Below, one piece after another: positions 52,299 through 64,000 of a stretch of 64,000 nt of DNA (the stretch's first letter is position 1; each line of letters starts with the position of its first letter). The notes under the pieces were generated by a model that saw only the letters and a program-made list of their open reading frames with translations, had not been told where the DNA came from and ran no database searches. Position numbers and translations under genes: made by a program. The DNA comes from Auanema rhodensis (taxonomy: Eukaryota > Nematoda > Chromadorea > Rhabditida > Rhabditidae), in assembly GCA_964057225.1 (NCBI GenBank), contig OZ059897.1, positions 20,894,001 through 20,958,000 of the forward strand, written 5' to 3'.

Positions 52299-53702
52299 AT
52301 CGTTTGAAAAATGATGCATTAGTGTATGTTGAGTTTCCATGTACACTCAACATTGCTTCCAAAAACATTTTGACAAAAATTTTTTCGAAAAATTTCAAAA
52401 TAATTTAGCAAAAAGTAGATGTTTTTAGATTCCATTTTTCAAGGCAAAGACGATAGACAATGTTATTCAACGGAAAAGTTAATTCTTCAGGGTGAAAATC
52501 GAGGATATAAGTGTGAACTTATATCAGTTGATATCTCGGTGCATTTTTAAGCTAGCGCAAATCTGATAACACAGATCGACGCAGCTTAAAAATCCGCATC
52601 GAATGCACTATACTACATTGAGAAAAGCTTAATACAAAAATTAGTTATGATCGTTTGAAAAATGATGCATTAGTGTATGTTGAGTTTCCATGTACACTCA
52701 ACATTGCTTCCAAAAACATTTTGACAAAAATTTTTTCGAAAAATTTCAAAATAATTTAGCAAAAAGTAGATGTTTTTAGATTCCTTTTTTCAAGGCAAAG
52801 ACGATGGACAATGTTATTCAACGAGAAAATTAATTCTTCAGGGTGAAAATCGAGGATATAAGTGTGAACTTATATCAGTTGATATCTCGGTGCATTTTTA
52901 AGCTAGCGCAAATCTGATAACACAGATCGACGCAGCTTAAAAATCCGCATCGAATGCACTATACTACATTGAGAAAAGCTTAATACAAAAATTAGTTATG
53001 ATCGTTAGAAAAATGATGCATTAGTGTATGTTGAGTTTCCATGTACACTCAACATTGCTTCCAAAAACATTTTGACAAAAATTTTTTCGAAAAATTTCAA
53101 AATAATTTAGCAAAAAGTAGATGTTTTTAGATTCCATTTTTCAAGGCAAAGACGATGGACAATGTTATTCAACGAAAAAGTTAATTCTTCAGGGTGAAAA
53201 TCGAGGATATAAGTGTGAACTTATATCAGTTGATATCTCGGTGCATTTTTAAGCTAGCGCAAATCTGATAACACAGATCGACGCAGCTTAAAAATCCGGA
53301 TCGAATGCACTATACTACATTAAGAAACGCTTGATACAAAAATTAGTTATGATCGTTTGAAAAATGATGCATTAGTGTATGTTGAGTTTCCATGTACACT
53401 CAACATTGCTTCCAAAAACATTTTGACAAAAATTTTTTCGAAAAATTTCAAAATAATTTAGCAAAAAGTAGATGTTTTTAGATTCCATTTTTCAAGGCAA
53501 AGACGATGGACAATGTTATTCAACGAAAAAATTGATTCTTCAGGGTGAAAATCGAGGATATAAGTGTGAACTTATATCAGTTGATATCTCGGTGCATTTT
53601 TAAGCTAGCGCAAATCTGATAACACAGATCGACGCAGCTTAAAAATCCGGATCGAATGCACTATACTACATTAAGAAACGCTTGATACAAAAATTAGTTA
53701 TG
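52299..53702. repeat. Four-monomer unit K-Q-L-X, copy 1
   Basis: Monomers 150-153 are repeated directly by monomers 154-157. In both, Q is followed by an L that starts with GTTAGA and ends with the G299 tail. The X closing this copy also has the G299 tail, whereas the X closing copy 2 has C299. Confidence 0.8.
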
Positions 53703-55106
53703 ATCGTTTGAAAAATGATGCATTAGTGTATGTTGAGTTTCCATGTACACTCAACATTGCTTCCAAAAACATTTTGACAAAAATTTTTTCGAAAAATTTC
53801 AAAATAATTTAGCAAAAAGTAGATGTTTTTAGATTCCATTTTTCAAGGCAAAGACGATAGACAATGTTATTCAACGGAAAAGTTAATTCTTCAGGGTGAA
53901 AATCGAGGATATAAGTGTGAACTTATATCAGTTGATATCTCGGTGCATTTTTAAGCTAGCGCAAATCTGATAACACAGATCGACGCAGCTTAAAAATCCG
54001 CATCGAATGCACTATACTACATTGAGAAAAGCTTAATACAAAAATTAGTTATGATCGTTTGAAAAATGATGCATTAGTGTATGTTGAGTTTCCATGTACA
54101 CTCAACATTGCTTCCAAAAACATTTTGACAAAAATTTTTTCGAAAAATTTCAAAATAATTTAGCAAAAAGTAGATGTTTTTAGATTCCTTTTTTCAAGGC
54201 AAAGACGATGGACAATGTTATTCAACGAGAAAATTAATTCTTCAGGGTGAAAATCGAGGATATAAGTGTGAACTTATATCAGTTGATATCTCGGTGCATT
54301 TTTAAGCTAGCGCAAATCTGATAACACAGATCGACGCAGCTTAAAAATCCGCATCGAATGCACTATACTACATTGAAAAAAGCTTAATACAAAAATTAGT
54401 TATGATCGTTAGAAAAATGATGCATTAGTGTATGTTGAGTTTCCATGTACACTCAACATTGCTTCCAAAAACATTTTGACAAAAATTTTTTCGAAAAATT
54501 TCAAAATAATTTAGCAAAAAGTAGATGTTTTTAGATTCCATTTTTCAAGGCAAAGACGATGGACAATGTTATTCAACGAAAAAGTTAATTCTTCAGGGTG
54601 AAAATCGAGGATATAAGTGTGAACTTATATCAGTTGATATCTCGGTGCATTTTTAAGCTAGCGCAAATCTGATAACACAGATCGACGCAGCTTAAAAATC
54701 CGGATCGAATGCACTATACTACATTAAGAAACGCTTGATACAAAAATTAGTTATGATCGTTTGAAAAATGATGCATTAGTGTATGTTGAGTTTCCATGTA
54801 CACTCAACATTGCTTCCAAAAACATTTTGACAAAAATTTTTTCGAAAAATTTCAAAATAATTTAGCAAAAAGTAGATGTTTTTAGATTCCATTTTTTAAG
54901 GCAAAGACGATGGACAATGTTATTCAACGAAAAAATTGATTCTTCAGGGTGAAAATCGAGGATATAAGTGTGAACTTATATCAGTTGATATCTCGGTGCA
55001 TTTTTAAGCTAGCGCAAATCTGATAACACAGATCGACGCAGCTTAAAAATCCGCATCGAATGCACTATACTACATTGAGAAAAGCTTAATACAAAAATTA
55101 GTTATG
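53703..55106. repeat. Four-monomer unit K-Q-L-X, copy 2
   Basis: Monomers 154-157 match monomers 150-153. Private features are GAAAAAAGC in the tail of Q and a T replacing C just before AAGGC in the last X. After it the series changes to the domain-B order W-V-X. Confidence 0.8.
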
Positions 55107-56159
55107 ATCGTTTGAAAAATGATGCATTAGTGTATGTTGAGTTTCCATGTACACTCAACATTGCTTCCAAAAACATTTTGACAAAAATTTTTTCGAAAAA
55201 TTTCAAAATAATTTAGCAAAAAGTAGATGTTTTTAGATTCCATTTTTCAAGGCAAAGACGATAGACAATGTTATTCAACGAAAAAGTTAATTCTTCAGGG
55301 TGAAAATCGAGGATATAAGTGTGAACTTATATCAGTTGATATCTCGGTGCATTTTTAAGCTAGCGCAAATCTGATAACACAGATCGACGCAGCTTAAAAA
55401 TCCGCATCGAATGCACTATATTACATTGAGAAACACTTGATACAAAAATTAGTTATGATCGTTTGAAAAATGATGCATTAGTGTATGTTGAGTTTCCATG
55501 TACACTCAACATTGCTTCCAAAAACATTTTGACAAAAATTTTTTCGAAAAATTTCAAAATAATTTAGCAAAAAGTAGATGTTTTAAGATTCCATTTTTCA
55601 AGGCAAAGACGATGGACAATGTTATTCAACGAAAAAATTAATTCTTCAGGGTGAAAATCGAGGATATAAGTGTGAACTTATATCAGTTGATATCTCGGTG
55701 CATTTTTAAGCTAGCGCAAATCTGAAAACACAGATCGACGCAGCTTAAAAATCCGCATCGAATGCACTATACTACATTGAGAAAAACTTAATACAAAAAT
55801 TAGTTATGATCGTTTGAAAAATGATGCATTAGTGTATGTTGAGTTTCCATGTACACTCAACATTGCTTCCAAAAACATTTTGACAAAAATTTTTTCGAAA
55901 AATTTCAAAATAATTTAGCAAAAAGTAGATGTTTTTAGATTCCATTTTTCAAGGCAAAGACGATGGACAATGTTATTCAACGAAAAAATTGATTCTTCAG
56001 GGTGAAAATCGAGGATATAAGTGTGAACTTATATCAGTTGATATCTCGGTGCATTTTTAAGCTAGCGCAAATCTGATAACACAGATCGACGCAGCTTAAA
56101 AATCCGCATCGAATGCACTATACTACATTGAGAAAAGCTTAATACAAAAATTAGTTATG
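54756..56159. repeat. Second island of domain-B order (X-W-V-X)
   Basis: Monomers 157-160 show A157 and G180 without G175 (W), then A128 with A269 (V), then TTGATT (X), matching monomers 111-114. It is embedded between K-Q-L blocks. The agreement of order and tails with 38,611-40,014 suggests that both islands come from one V/W/X source. Confidence 0.72.
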
Positions 56160-59100
56160 ATCGTTTGAAAAATGATGCATTAGTGTATGTTGAGTTTCCA
56201 TGTACACTCAACATTGCTTCCAAAAACATTTTGACAAAAATTTTTTCGAAAAATTTCAAAATAATTTAGCAAAAAGTAGATGTTTTTAGATTCCATTTTT
56301 CAAGGCAAAGACGATGGACAATGTTATTCAACGAAAAAGTTAATTCTTCAGGGTGAAAATCGAGGATATAAGTGTGAACTTATATCAGTTGATATCTCGG
56401 TGCATTTTTAAGCTAGCGCAAATCTGATAACACAGATCGACGCAGCTTAAAAATCCGGATCGAATGCACTATACTACATTAAGAAACGCTTGATACAAAA
56501 ATTAGTTATGATCGTTTGAAAAATGATGCATTAGTGTATGTTGAGTTTCCATGTACACTCAACATTGCTTCCAAAAACATTTTGACAAAAATTTTTTCGA
56601 AAAATTTCAAAATAATTTAGCAAAAAGTAGATGTTTTTAGATTCCATTTTTCAAGGCAAAGACGATAGACAATGTTATTCAACGGAAAAGTTAATTCTTC
56701 AGGGTGAAAATCGAGGATATAAGTGTGAACTTATATCAGTTGATATCTCGGTGCATTTTTAAGCTAGCGCAAATCTGATAACACAGATCGACGCAGCTTA
56801 AAAATCCGCATCGAATGCACTATACTACATTGAGAAAAGCTTAATACAAAAATTAGTTATGATCGTTTGAAAAATGATGCATTAGTGTATGTTGAGTTTC
56901 CATGTACACTCAACATTGCTTCCAAAAACATTTTGACAAAAATTTTTTCGAAAAATTTCAAAATAATTTAGCAAAAAGTAGATGTTTTTAGATTCCTTTT
57001 TTCAAGGCAAAGACGATGGACAATGTTATTCAACGAGAAAATTAATTCTTCAGGGTGAAAATCGAGGATATAAGTGTGAACTTATATCAGTTGATATCTC
57101 GGTGCATTTTTAAGCTAGCGCAAATCTGATAACACAGATCGACGCAGCTTAAAAATCCGCATCGAATGCACTATATTACATTGAGAAACACTTGATACAA
57201 AAATTAGTTATGATCGTTTGAAAAATGATGCATTAGTGTATGTTGAGTTTCCATGTACACTCAACATTGCTTCCAAAAACATTTTGACAAAAATTTTTTC
57301 GAAAAATTTCAAAATAATTTAGCAAAAAGTAGATGTTTTAAGATTCCATTTTTCAAGGCAAAGACGATGGACAATGTTATTCAACGAAAAAATTAATTCT
57401 TCAGGGTGAAAATCGAGGATATAAGTGTGAACTTATATCAGTTGATATCTCGGTGCATTTTTAAGCTAGCGCAAATCTGAAAACACAGATCGACGCAGCT
57501 TAAAAATCCGCATCGAATGCACTATACTACATTGAGAAAAACTTAATACAAAAATTAGTTATGATCGTTTGAAAAATGATGCATTAGTGTATGTTGAGTT
57601 TCCATGTACACTCAACATTGCTTCCAAAAACATTTTGACAAAAATTTTTTCGAAAAATTTCAAAATAATTTAGCAAAAAGTAGATGTTTTTAGATTCCAT
57701 TTTTCAAGGCAAAGACGATGGACAATGTTATTCAACGAAAAAATTGATTCTTCAGGGTGAAAATCGAGGATATAAGTGTGAACTTATATCAGTTGATATC
57801 TCGGTGCATTTTTAAGCTAGCGCAAATCTGATAACACAGATCGACGCAGCTTAAAAATCCGCATCGAATGCACTATACTACATTGAGAAACACTTAATAC
57901 AAAAATTAGTTATGATCGTTTGAAAAATGATGCATTAGTGTATGTTGAGTTTCCATGTACACTCAACATTGCTTCCAAAAACATTTTGACAAAAATTTTT
58001 TCGAAAAATTTCAAAATAATTTAGCAAAAAGTAGATGTTTTTAGATTCCATTTTTCAAGGCAAAGACGATGGACAATGTTATTCAACGAAAAAATTGATT
58101 CTTCAGGGTGAAAATCGAGGATATAAGTGTGAACTTATATCAGTTGATATCTCGGTGCATTTTTAAGCTAGCGCAAATCTGATAACACAGATCGACGCAG
58201 CTTAAAAATCCGCATCGAATGCACTATACTACATTGAAAAACGCTTGATACAAAAATTAGTTATGATCGTTTGAAAAATGATGCATTAGTGTATGTTGAG
58301 TTTCCATGTACACTCAACATTGCTTCCAAAAACATTTTGACAAAAATTTTTTCGAAAAATTTCAAAATAATTTAGCAAAAAGTAGATGTTTTTAGATTCC
58401 TTTTCTCAAGGCAAAGACGATGGACAATGTTATTCAACGAAAAAATTATTTCTTCAGGGTGAAAATCGAGGATATAAGTGTGAACTTATATCAGTTGATA
58501 TCTCGGTGCATTTTTAAGCTAGCGCAAATCTGATAACACAGATCGACGCAGCTTAAAAATCCGGATCGAATGCACTATACTACATTAAGAAACGCTTGAT
58601 ACAAAAATTAGTTATGATCGTTTGAAAAATGATGCATTAGTGTATGTTGAGTTTCCATGTACACTCAACATTGCTTCCAAAAACATTTTGACAAAAATTT
58701 TTTCGAAAAATTTCAAAATAATTTAGCAAAAAGTAGATGGTTTTAGATTCCATTTTTCTAGGCAAAGACGATAGACAATGTTATTCAACGGAAAAGTTAA
58801 TTCTTCAGGGTGAAAATCGAGGATATAAGTGTGAACTTATATCAGTTGATATCTCGGTGCATTTTTAAGCTAGCGCAAATCTGATAACACAGATCGACGC
58901 AGCTTAAAAATCCGCATCGAATGCACTATACTACATTGAGAAAAGCTTAATACAAAAATTAGTTATGATCGTTTGAAAAATGATGCATTAGTGTATGTTG
59001 AGTTTCCATGTACACTCAACATTGCTTCCAAAAACATTTTGACAAAAATTTTTTCGAAAAATTTCAAAATAATTTAGCAAAAAGTAGATGTTTTTAGATT

Positions 59101-62100
59101 CCTTTTTTCAAGGCAAAGACGATGGACAATGTTATTCAACGAGAAAATTAATTCTTCAGGGTGAAAATCGAGGATTTAAGTGTGAACTTATATCAGTTGA
59201 TATCTCGGTGCATTTTTAAGCTAGCGCAAATCTGATAACACAGATCGACGCAGCTTAAAAATCCGCATCGAATGCACTATACTACATTGAGAAAAGCTTA
59301 ATACAAAAATTAGTTATGATCGTTAGAAAAATGATGCATTAGTGTATGTTGAGTTTCCATGTACACTCAACATTGCTTCCAAAAACATTTTGACAAAAAT
59401 TTTTTCGAAAAATTTCAAAATAATTTACCAAAAAGTAGATGTTTTTAGATTCCATTTTTCAAGGCAAAGACGATAGACAATGTTATTCAACGAAAAAGTT
59501 AATTCTTCAGGGTGAAAATCGAGGATATAAGTGTGAACTTATATCAGTTGATATCTCGGTGCATTTTTAAGCTAGCGCAAATCTGATAACACAGATCGAC
59601 GCAGCTTAAAAATCCGCATCGAATGCACTATATTACATTGAGAAACACTTGATACAAAAATTAGTTATGATCGTTTGAAAAATGATGCATTAGTGTATGT
59701 TGAGTTTCCATGTACACTCAACATTGCTTCCAAAAACATTTTGACAAAAATTTTTTCGAAAAATTTCAAAATAATTTAGCAAAAAGTAGATGTTTTAAGA
59801 TTCCATTTTTCAAGGCAAAGACGATGGACAATGTTATTCAACGAAAAAATTAATTCTTCAGGGTGAAAATCGAGGATATAAGTGTGAACTTATATCAGTT
59901 GATATCTCGGTGCATTTTTAAGCTAGCGCAAATCTGATAACACAGATCGACGCAGCTTAAAAATCCGCATCGAATGCACTATACTACATTGAGAAAAGCT
60001 TAATACAAGAATTAGTTATGATCGTTTGAAAAATGATGCATTAGTGTATGTTGAGTTTCCATGTACACTCAACATTGCTTCCAAAAACATTTTGACAAAA
60101 ATTTTTTCGAAAAATTTCAAAATTATTTAGCAAAAAGTAGATGTTTTTAGATTCCATTTTTCAAGGCAAAGACGATGGACAATGTTATTCAACGAAAAAA
60201 TTAATTCTTCAGGGTGAAAATCGAGGATATAAGTGTGAACTTATATCAGTTGATATCTCGGTGCATTTTTAAGCTAGCGCAAATCTGATAACACAGATCG
60301 ACGCAGCTTAAAAATCCGGATCGAATGCACTATACTACATTAAGAAACGCTTGATACAAAAATTAGTTATGATCGTTTGAAAAATGATGCATTAGTGTAT
60401 GTTGAGTTTCCATGTACACTCAACATTGCTTCCAAAAACATTTTGACAAAAATTTTTTCGAAAAATTTCAAAATAATTTAGCAAAAAGTAGATGTTTTTA
60501 GATTCCATTTTTCAAGGCAAAGACGATAGACAATGTTATTCAACGGAAAAGTTAATTCTTCAGGGTGAAAATCGAGGATATAAGTGTGAACTTATATCAG
60601 TTGATATCTCGGTGCATTTTTAAGCTAGCGCAAATCTGATAACACAGATCGACGCAGCTTAAAAATCCGCATCGAATGCACTATACTACATTGAGAAAAG
60701 CTTAATACAAAAATTAGTTATGATCGTTTGAAAAATGATGCATTAGTGTATGTTGAGTTTCCATGTACACTCAACATTGCTTCCAAAAACATTTTGACAA
60801 AAATTTTTTCGAAAAATTTCAAAATAATTTAGCAAAAAGTAGATGTTTTTAGATTCCTTTTTTCAAGGCAAAGACGATGGACAATGTTATTCAACGAGAA
60901 AATTAATTCTTCAGGGTGAAAATCGAGGATATAAGTGTGAACTTATATCAGTTGATATCTCGGTGCATTTTTAAGCTAGCGCAAATCTGATAACACAGAT
61001 CGACGCAGCTTAAAAATCCGCATCGAATGCACTATACTACATTGAGAAAAGATTAATACAAAAATTAGTTATGATCGTGAGAAAAATGATGCATTAGTGT
61101 ATGTTGAGTTTCCATGTACACTCAACATTGCTTCCAAAAACATTTTGACAAAAATTTTTTCGAAAAATTTCAAAATAATTTAGCAAAAAGTAGATGTTTT
61201 TAGATTCCATTTTTCAAGGCAAAGACGATGGACAATGTTATTCAACGAAAAAGTTAATTCTTCAGGGTGAAAATCGAGGATATAAGTGTGAACTTATATC
61301 AGTTGATATCTCGGTGCATTTTTAAGCTAGCGCAAATCTGATAACACAGATCGACGCAGCTTAAAAATCCGGATCGAATGCACTATACTACATTAAGAAA
61401 CGCTTGATACAAAAATTAGTTATGATCGTTTGAAAAATGATGCATTAGTGTATGTTGAGTTTCCATGTACACTCAACATTGCTTCCAAAAACATTTTGAC
61501 AAAAATTTTTTCGAAAAATTTCAAAATAATTTAGCAAAAAGTAGATGTTTTTAGATTCCTTTTTTCAAGGCAAAGACGATAGACAATGTTATTCAACGGA
61601 AAAGTTAATTCTTCAGGGTGAAAATCGAGGATATAAGTGTGAACTTATATCAGTTGATATCTCGGTGCATTTTTAAGCTAGCGCAAATCTGATAACACAG
61701 ATCGACGCAGCTTAAAAATCCGCATCGAATGCACTATACTACATTGAGAAAAGCTTAATACAAAAATTAGTTATGATCGTTTGAAAAATGATGCATTAGT
61801 GTATGTTGAGTTTCCATGTACACTCAACATTGCTTCCAAAAACATTTTGACAAAAATTTTTTCGAAAAATTTCAAAATAATTTAGCAAAAAGTAGATGTT
61901 TTTAGATTCCTTTTTTCAAGGCAAAGACGATGGACAATGTTATTCAACGAGAAAATTAATTCTTCAGGGTGAAAATCGAGGATATAAGTGTGAACTTATA
62001 TCAGTTGATATCTCGGTGCATTTTTAAGCTAGCGCAAATCTGATAACACAGATCGACGCAGCTTAAAAATCCGCATCGAATGCACTATACTACATTGAGA

Positions 62101-62477
62101 AAAGCTTAATACAAAAATTAGTTATGATCGTTTGAAAAATGATGCATTAGTGTATGTTGAGTTTCCATGTACACTCAACATTGCTTCCAAAAACATTTTG
62201 ACAAAAATTTTTTCGAAAAATTTCAAAATAATTTAGCAAAAAGTAGATGTTTTTAGATTCCTTTTTTCAAGGCAAAGACGATGGACAATGTTATTCAACG
62301 AGAAAATTAATTCTTCAGGGTGAAAATCGAGGATTTAAGTGTGAACTTATATCAGTTGATATCTCGGTGCATTTTTAAGCTAGCGCAAATCTGATAACAC
62401 AGATCGACGCAGCTTAAAAATCCGCATCGAATGCACTATACTACATTGAGAAAAGCTTAATACAAAAATTAGTTATG

Positions 62478-62828
62478 ATCGTTAGAAAAATGATGCATTA
62501 GTGTATGTTGAGTTTCCATGTACACTCAACATTGCTTCCAAAAACATTTTGACAAAAATTTTTTCGAAAAATTTCAAAATAATTTAGCAAAAAGTAGATG
62601 TTTTAAGATTCCATTTTTCAAGGCAAAGACGATGGACAATGTTATTCAACGAAAAAATTAATTCTTCAGGGTGAAAATCGAGGATATAAGTGTGAACTTA
62701 TATCAGTTGATATCTCGGTGCATTTTTAAGCTAGCGCAAATCTGATAACACAGATCGACGCAGCTTAAAAATCCGCATCGAATGCACTATACTACATTGA
62801 GAAAAGCTTAATACAAGAATTAGTTATG
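62478..62828. repeat. Hybrid monomer 179 (R start joined to a V body)
   Basis: It starts with GTTAGA, expected of the R or L unit after Q, but has G110 and A128 like V, with the unusual tail GAGAAAAGC plus G340 seen only in V monomer 171. Compared with monomers 169-172 (Q with T209, R, V, N), the series at 178-180 (Q with T209, hybrid, N) lacks one unit. An exchange between bases 7 and 110 of R and V would explain it exactly. Confidence 0.8.
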
Positions 62829-63881
62829 ATCGTTTGAAAAATGATGCATTAGTGTATGTTGAGTTTCCATGTACACTCAACATTGCTTCCAAAAACATTT
62901 TGACAAAAATTTTTTCGAAAAATTTCAAAATTATTTAGCAAAAAGTAGATGTTTTTAGATTCCATTTTTCAAGGCAAAGACGATGGACAATGTTATTCAA
63001 CGAAAAAATTAATTCTTCAGGGTGAAAATCGAGGATATAAGTGTGAACTTATATCAGTTGATATCTCGGTGCATTTTTAAGCTAGCGCAAATCTGATAAC
63101 ACAGATCGACGCAGCTTAAAAATCCGGATCGAATGCACTATACTACATTAAGAAACGCTTGATACAAAAATTAGTTATGATCGTTTGAAAAATGATGCAT
63201 TAGTGTATGTTGAGTTTCCATGTACACTCAACATTGCTTCCAAAAACATTTTGACAAAAATTTTTTCGAAAAATTTCAAAATTATTTAGCAAAAAGTAGA
63301 TGTTTTTAGATTCCATTTTTCAAGGCAAAGACGATGGACAATGTTATTCAACGAAAAAATTAATTCTTCAGGGTGAAAATCGAGGATATAAGTGTGAACT
63401 TATATCAGTTGATATCTCGGTGCATTTTTAAGCTAGCGCAAATCTGATAACACAGATCGACGCAGCTTAAAAATCCGGATCGAATGCACTATACTACATT
63501 AAGAAACGCTTGATACAAAAATTAGTTATGATCGTTTGAAAAATGATGCATTAGTGTATGTTGAGTTTCCATGTACACTCAACATTGCTTCCAAAAACAT
63601 TTTGACAAAAATTTTTTCGAAAAATTTCAAAATAATTTAGCAAAAAGTAGATGTTTTTAGATTCCATTTTTCAAGGCAAAGACGATAGACAATGTTATTC
63701 AACGGAAAAGTTAATTCTTCAGGGTGAAAATCGAGGATATAAGTGTGAACTTATATCAGTTGATATCTCGGTGCATTTTTAAGCTAGCGCAAATCTGATA
63801 ACACAGATCGACGCAGCTTAAAAATCCGCATCGAATGCACTATACTACATTGAGAAACGCTTAATACAAAAATTAGTTATG

Positions 63882-64000
63882 ATCGTTTGAAAAATGATGC
63901 ATTAGTGTATGTTGAGTTTCCATGTACACTCAACATTGCTTCCAAAAACATTTTGACAAAAATTTTTTCGAAAAATTTCAAAATAATTTAGCAAAAAGTA
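63882..64000. repeat. Partial monomer 183, cut by the window edge
   Basis: The last 119 bases are a normal unit through base 119: T7, hairpin 1, the central palindrome, and G110 with A112. The class cannot be set because the deciding sites lie beyond the edge. The array clearly continues. Confidence 0.97.

Larger units (their letters stand above)
1..64000. repeat. 351-bp satellite DNA array, about 182.3 head-to-tail monomers, filling the window
   Basis: The same sequence returns every 351 bases from the first base to the last: the unit start is found at 1, 352, 703, 21,061 (60 units on), 42,121 (120 units on) and, one base early after a single deletion, at 63,180. All units have the same orientation, and neighbours usually differ at only a handful of sites. 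G+C is about 31%. There is no unique spacer, transposon or gene anywhere, so every stretch without a gene is this satellite. The repeat length is divisible by three, so an open frame could run through many units, but conserved stops close all frames. Family knowledge: such arrays normally form centromeric or pericentromeric heterochromatin. Placement at a centromere and the host species are inference. Confidence 0.99.
52299..64000. repeat. Array domain D: monomers 150-183, K-Q-L mosaics with V/W/X pieces
   Basis: The K-Q pair (A157 with G175 and G180, then T136 with G176) recurs at monomers 150, 154, 162, 168, 173 and, in modified form, 176. It is followed by L, V or R. Pieces typical of domain B (X-W-V-X, 54,756-56,159) and one R of domain A (59,319-59,669) are interleaved. 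Near the right edge a new class N appears, with T104 and the G299 tail. The domain continues past the window. Confidence 0.8.

Noticed and set aside
1-64000. CRISPR array or bacterial tandem repeat
   Set aside because: There is no alternation of short repeats with unique spacers; the whole 351-bp unit repeats without spacers and with graded divergence, which is satellite behaviour.
1-64000. Transposon, rRNA spacer or tRNA gene cluster
   Set aside because: I saw no terminal repeats with target duplications, no transposase-like frame, no rRNA-like segment and no tRNA-like clover leaf. The inverted repeats are internal to the unit and do not flank an element.
1-64000. Telomeric repeats (TTAGG or TTAGGG series)
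   Set aside because: TTAG occurs singly in the unit, but no tandem TTAGG or TTAGGG run is present anywhere.

Overview
The whole 64,000-base window is one uninterrupted head-to-tail satellite DNA array. I see no gene, RNA gene, transposon, CRISPR array or unique sequence in it. The repeat unit is 351 bp. Taking position 1 as the arbitrary start, monomer n begins at 351(n-1)+1, so the window holds 182 monomers plus the first 119 bases of a 183rd. All run in the same orientation. I found one length change in 64 kb, a net 1-bp deletion at about 51,674-51,683 in monomer 148; after it the phase moves back by one base. The array runs off both ends of the window.

The unit is about 31% G+C (108 of 351 bases in monomer 1, by hand count). 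CpG is not depleted: 11-12 per monomer against about 8 expected from composition. Long AT-rich arrays of roughly two-nucleosome units are typical of pericentromeric heterochromatin in eukaryotes, notably insects. Some tenebrionid beetles have satellites of about 357-360 bp. That comparison is only suggestive, and I cannot name the species from this sequence.

Monomer architecture (monomer coordinates): two conserved blocks, about 8-109 and 185-298, each carry inverted repeats. They alternate with two variable blocks, 110-184 and 299-351 plus bases 1-7 of the next unit. Hairpins centred at 41.5 and 216.5 are 175 bp apart, half the repeat length.

Monomers fall into classes set by block 110-184. 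P: T136, TTATTT at 181-186. Q: T136, G176. R: C110, A136, A157, G180. W: R with G110. K: W with G175. S: A136, G157, TTAATT at 181-186. V: S with A128. X: A136, TTGATT at 181-186. X': X with T136. T: G135, A136, TTAATT. U: G135, A136, TTATTT. Y: T with G112. Z: C140, TTATTT. O: C140, G180. L: A136, G157, G180. N: S with T104 and a G299 tail. An asterisk marks a hybrid; K' is K with T136. Order by monomer number: 1-10 P S P Q R Q Y S Y P; 11-20 Q R R T U R P R T U; 21-30 R S* P U Q R R T U R; 31-40 P S P Q P S P U Q P; 41-50 S P U Q Q R R R P P; 51-60 U P Q P P Q R P Q P; 61-70 P Q R V* Q R P Q R V; 71-80 W V X W V V X W X X; 81-90 W V X W V X X W X X; 91-100 W V X W V X W X X S; 101-110 Y Z K S Y Z Y Z Q L; 111-120 X W V X X S Y Z Z X'; 121-130 X S Y Z Z K Q O Z O; 131-140 O O X' Z O O O X' X S; 141-150 Y Z Z K Q O Z O Z K; 151-160 Q L X K Q L X W V X; 161-170 L K Q V X X Z K Q R; 171-180 V N K Q L K' Q Q V* N; 181-182 N K.

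Layout: 1-24,219 is built from P, Q, R, S, T and U; 24,220-34,749 almost only from V, W and X; 34,750-52,298 is dominated by Y, Z, O, S and K with a small V/W/X island; 52,299-64,000 is a mosaic of K-Q-L runs with V/W/X pieces. Multi-monomer duplications of 3 to 11 units, some sharing rare private substitutions, show that the array grows by block-wise amplification at whole-monomer register (unequal exchange or gene conversion). The only notable open frame, 75 codons at 22,154-22,381, is a by-product of a hybrid monomer and not a gene.
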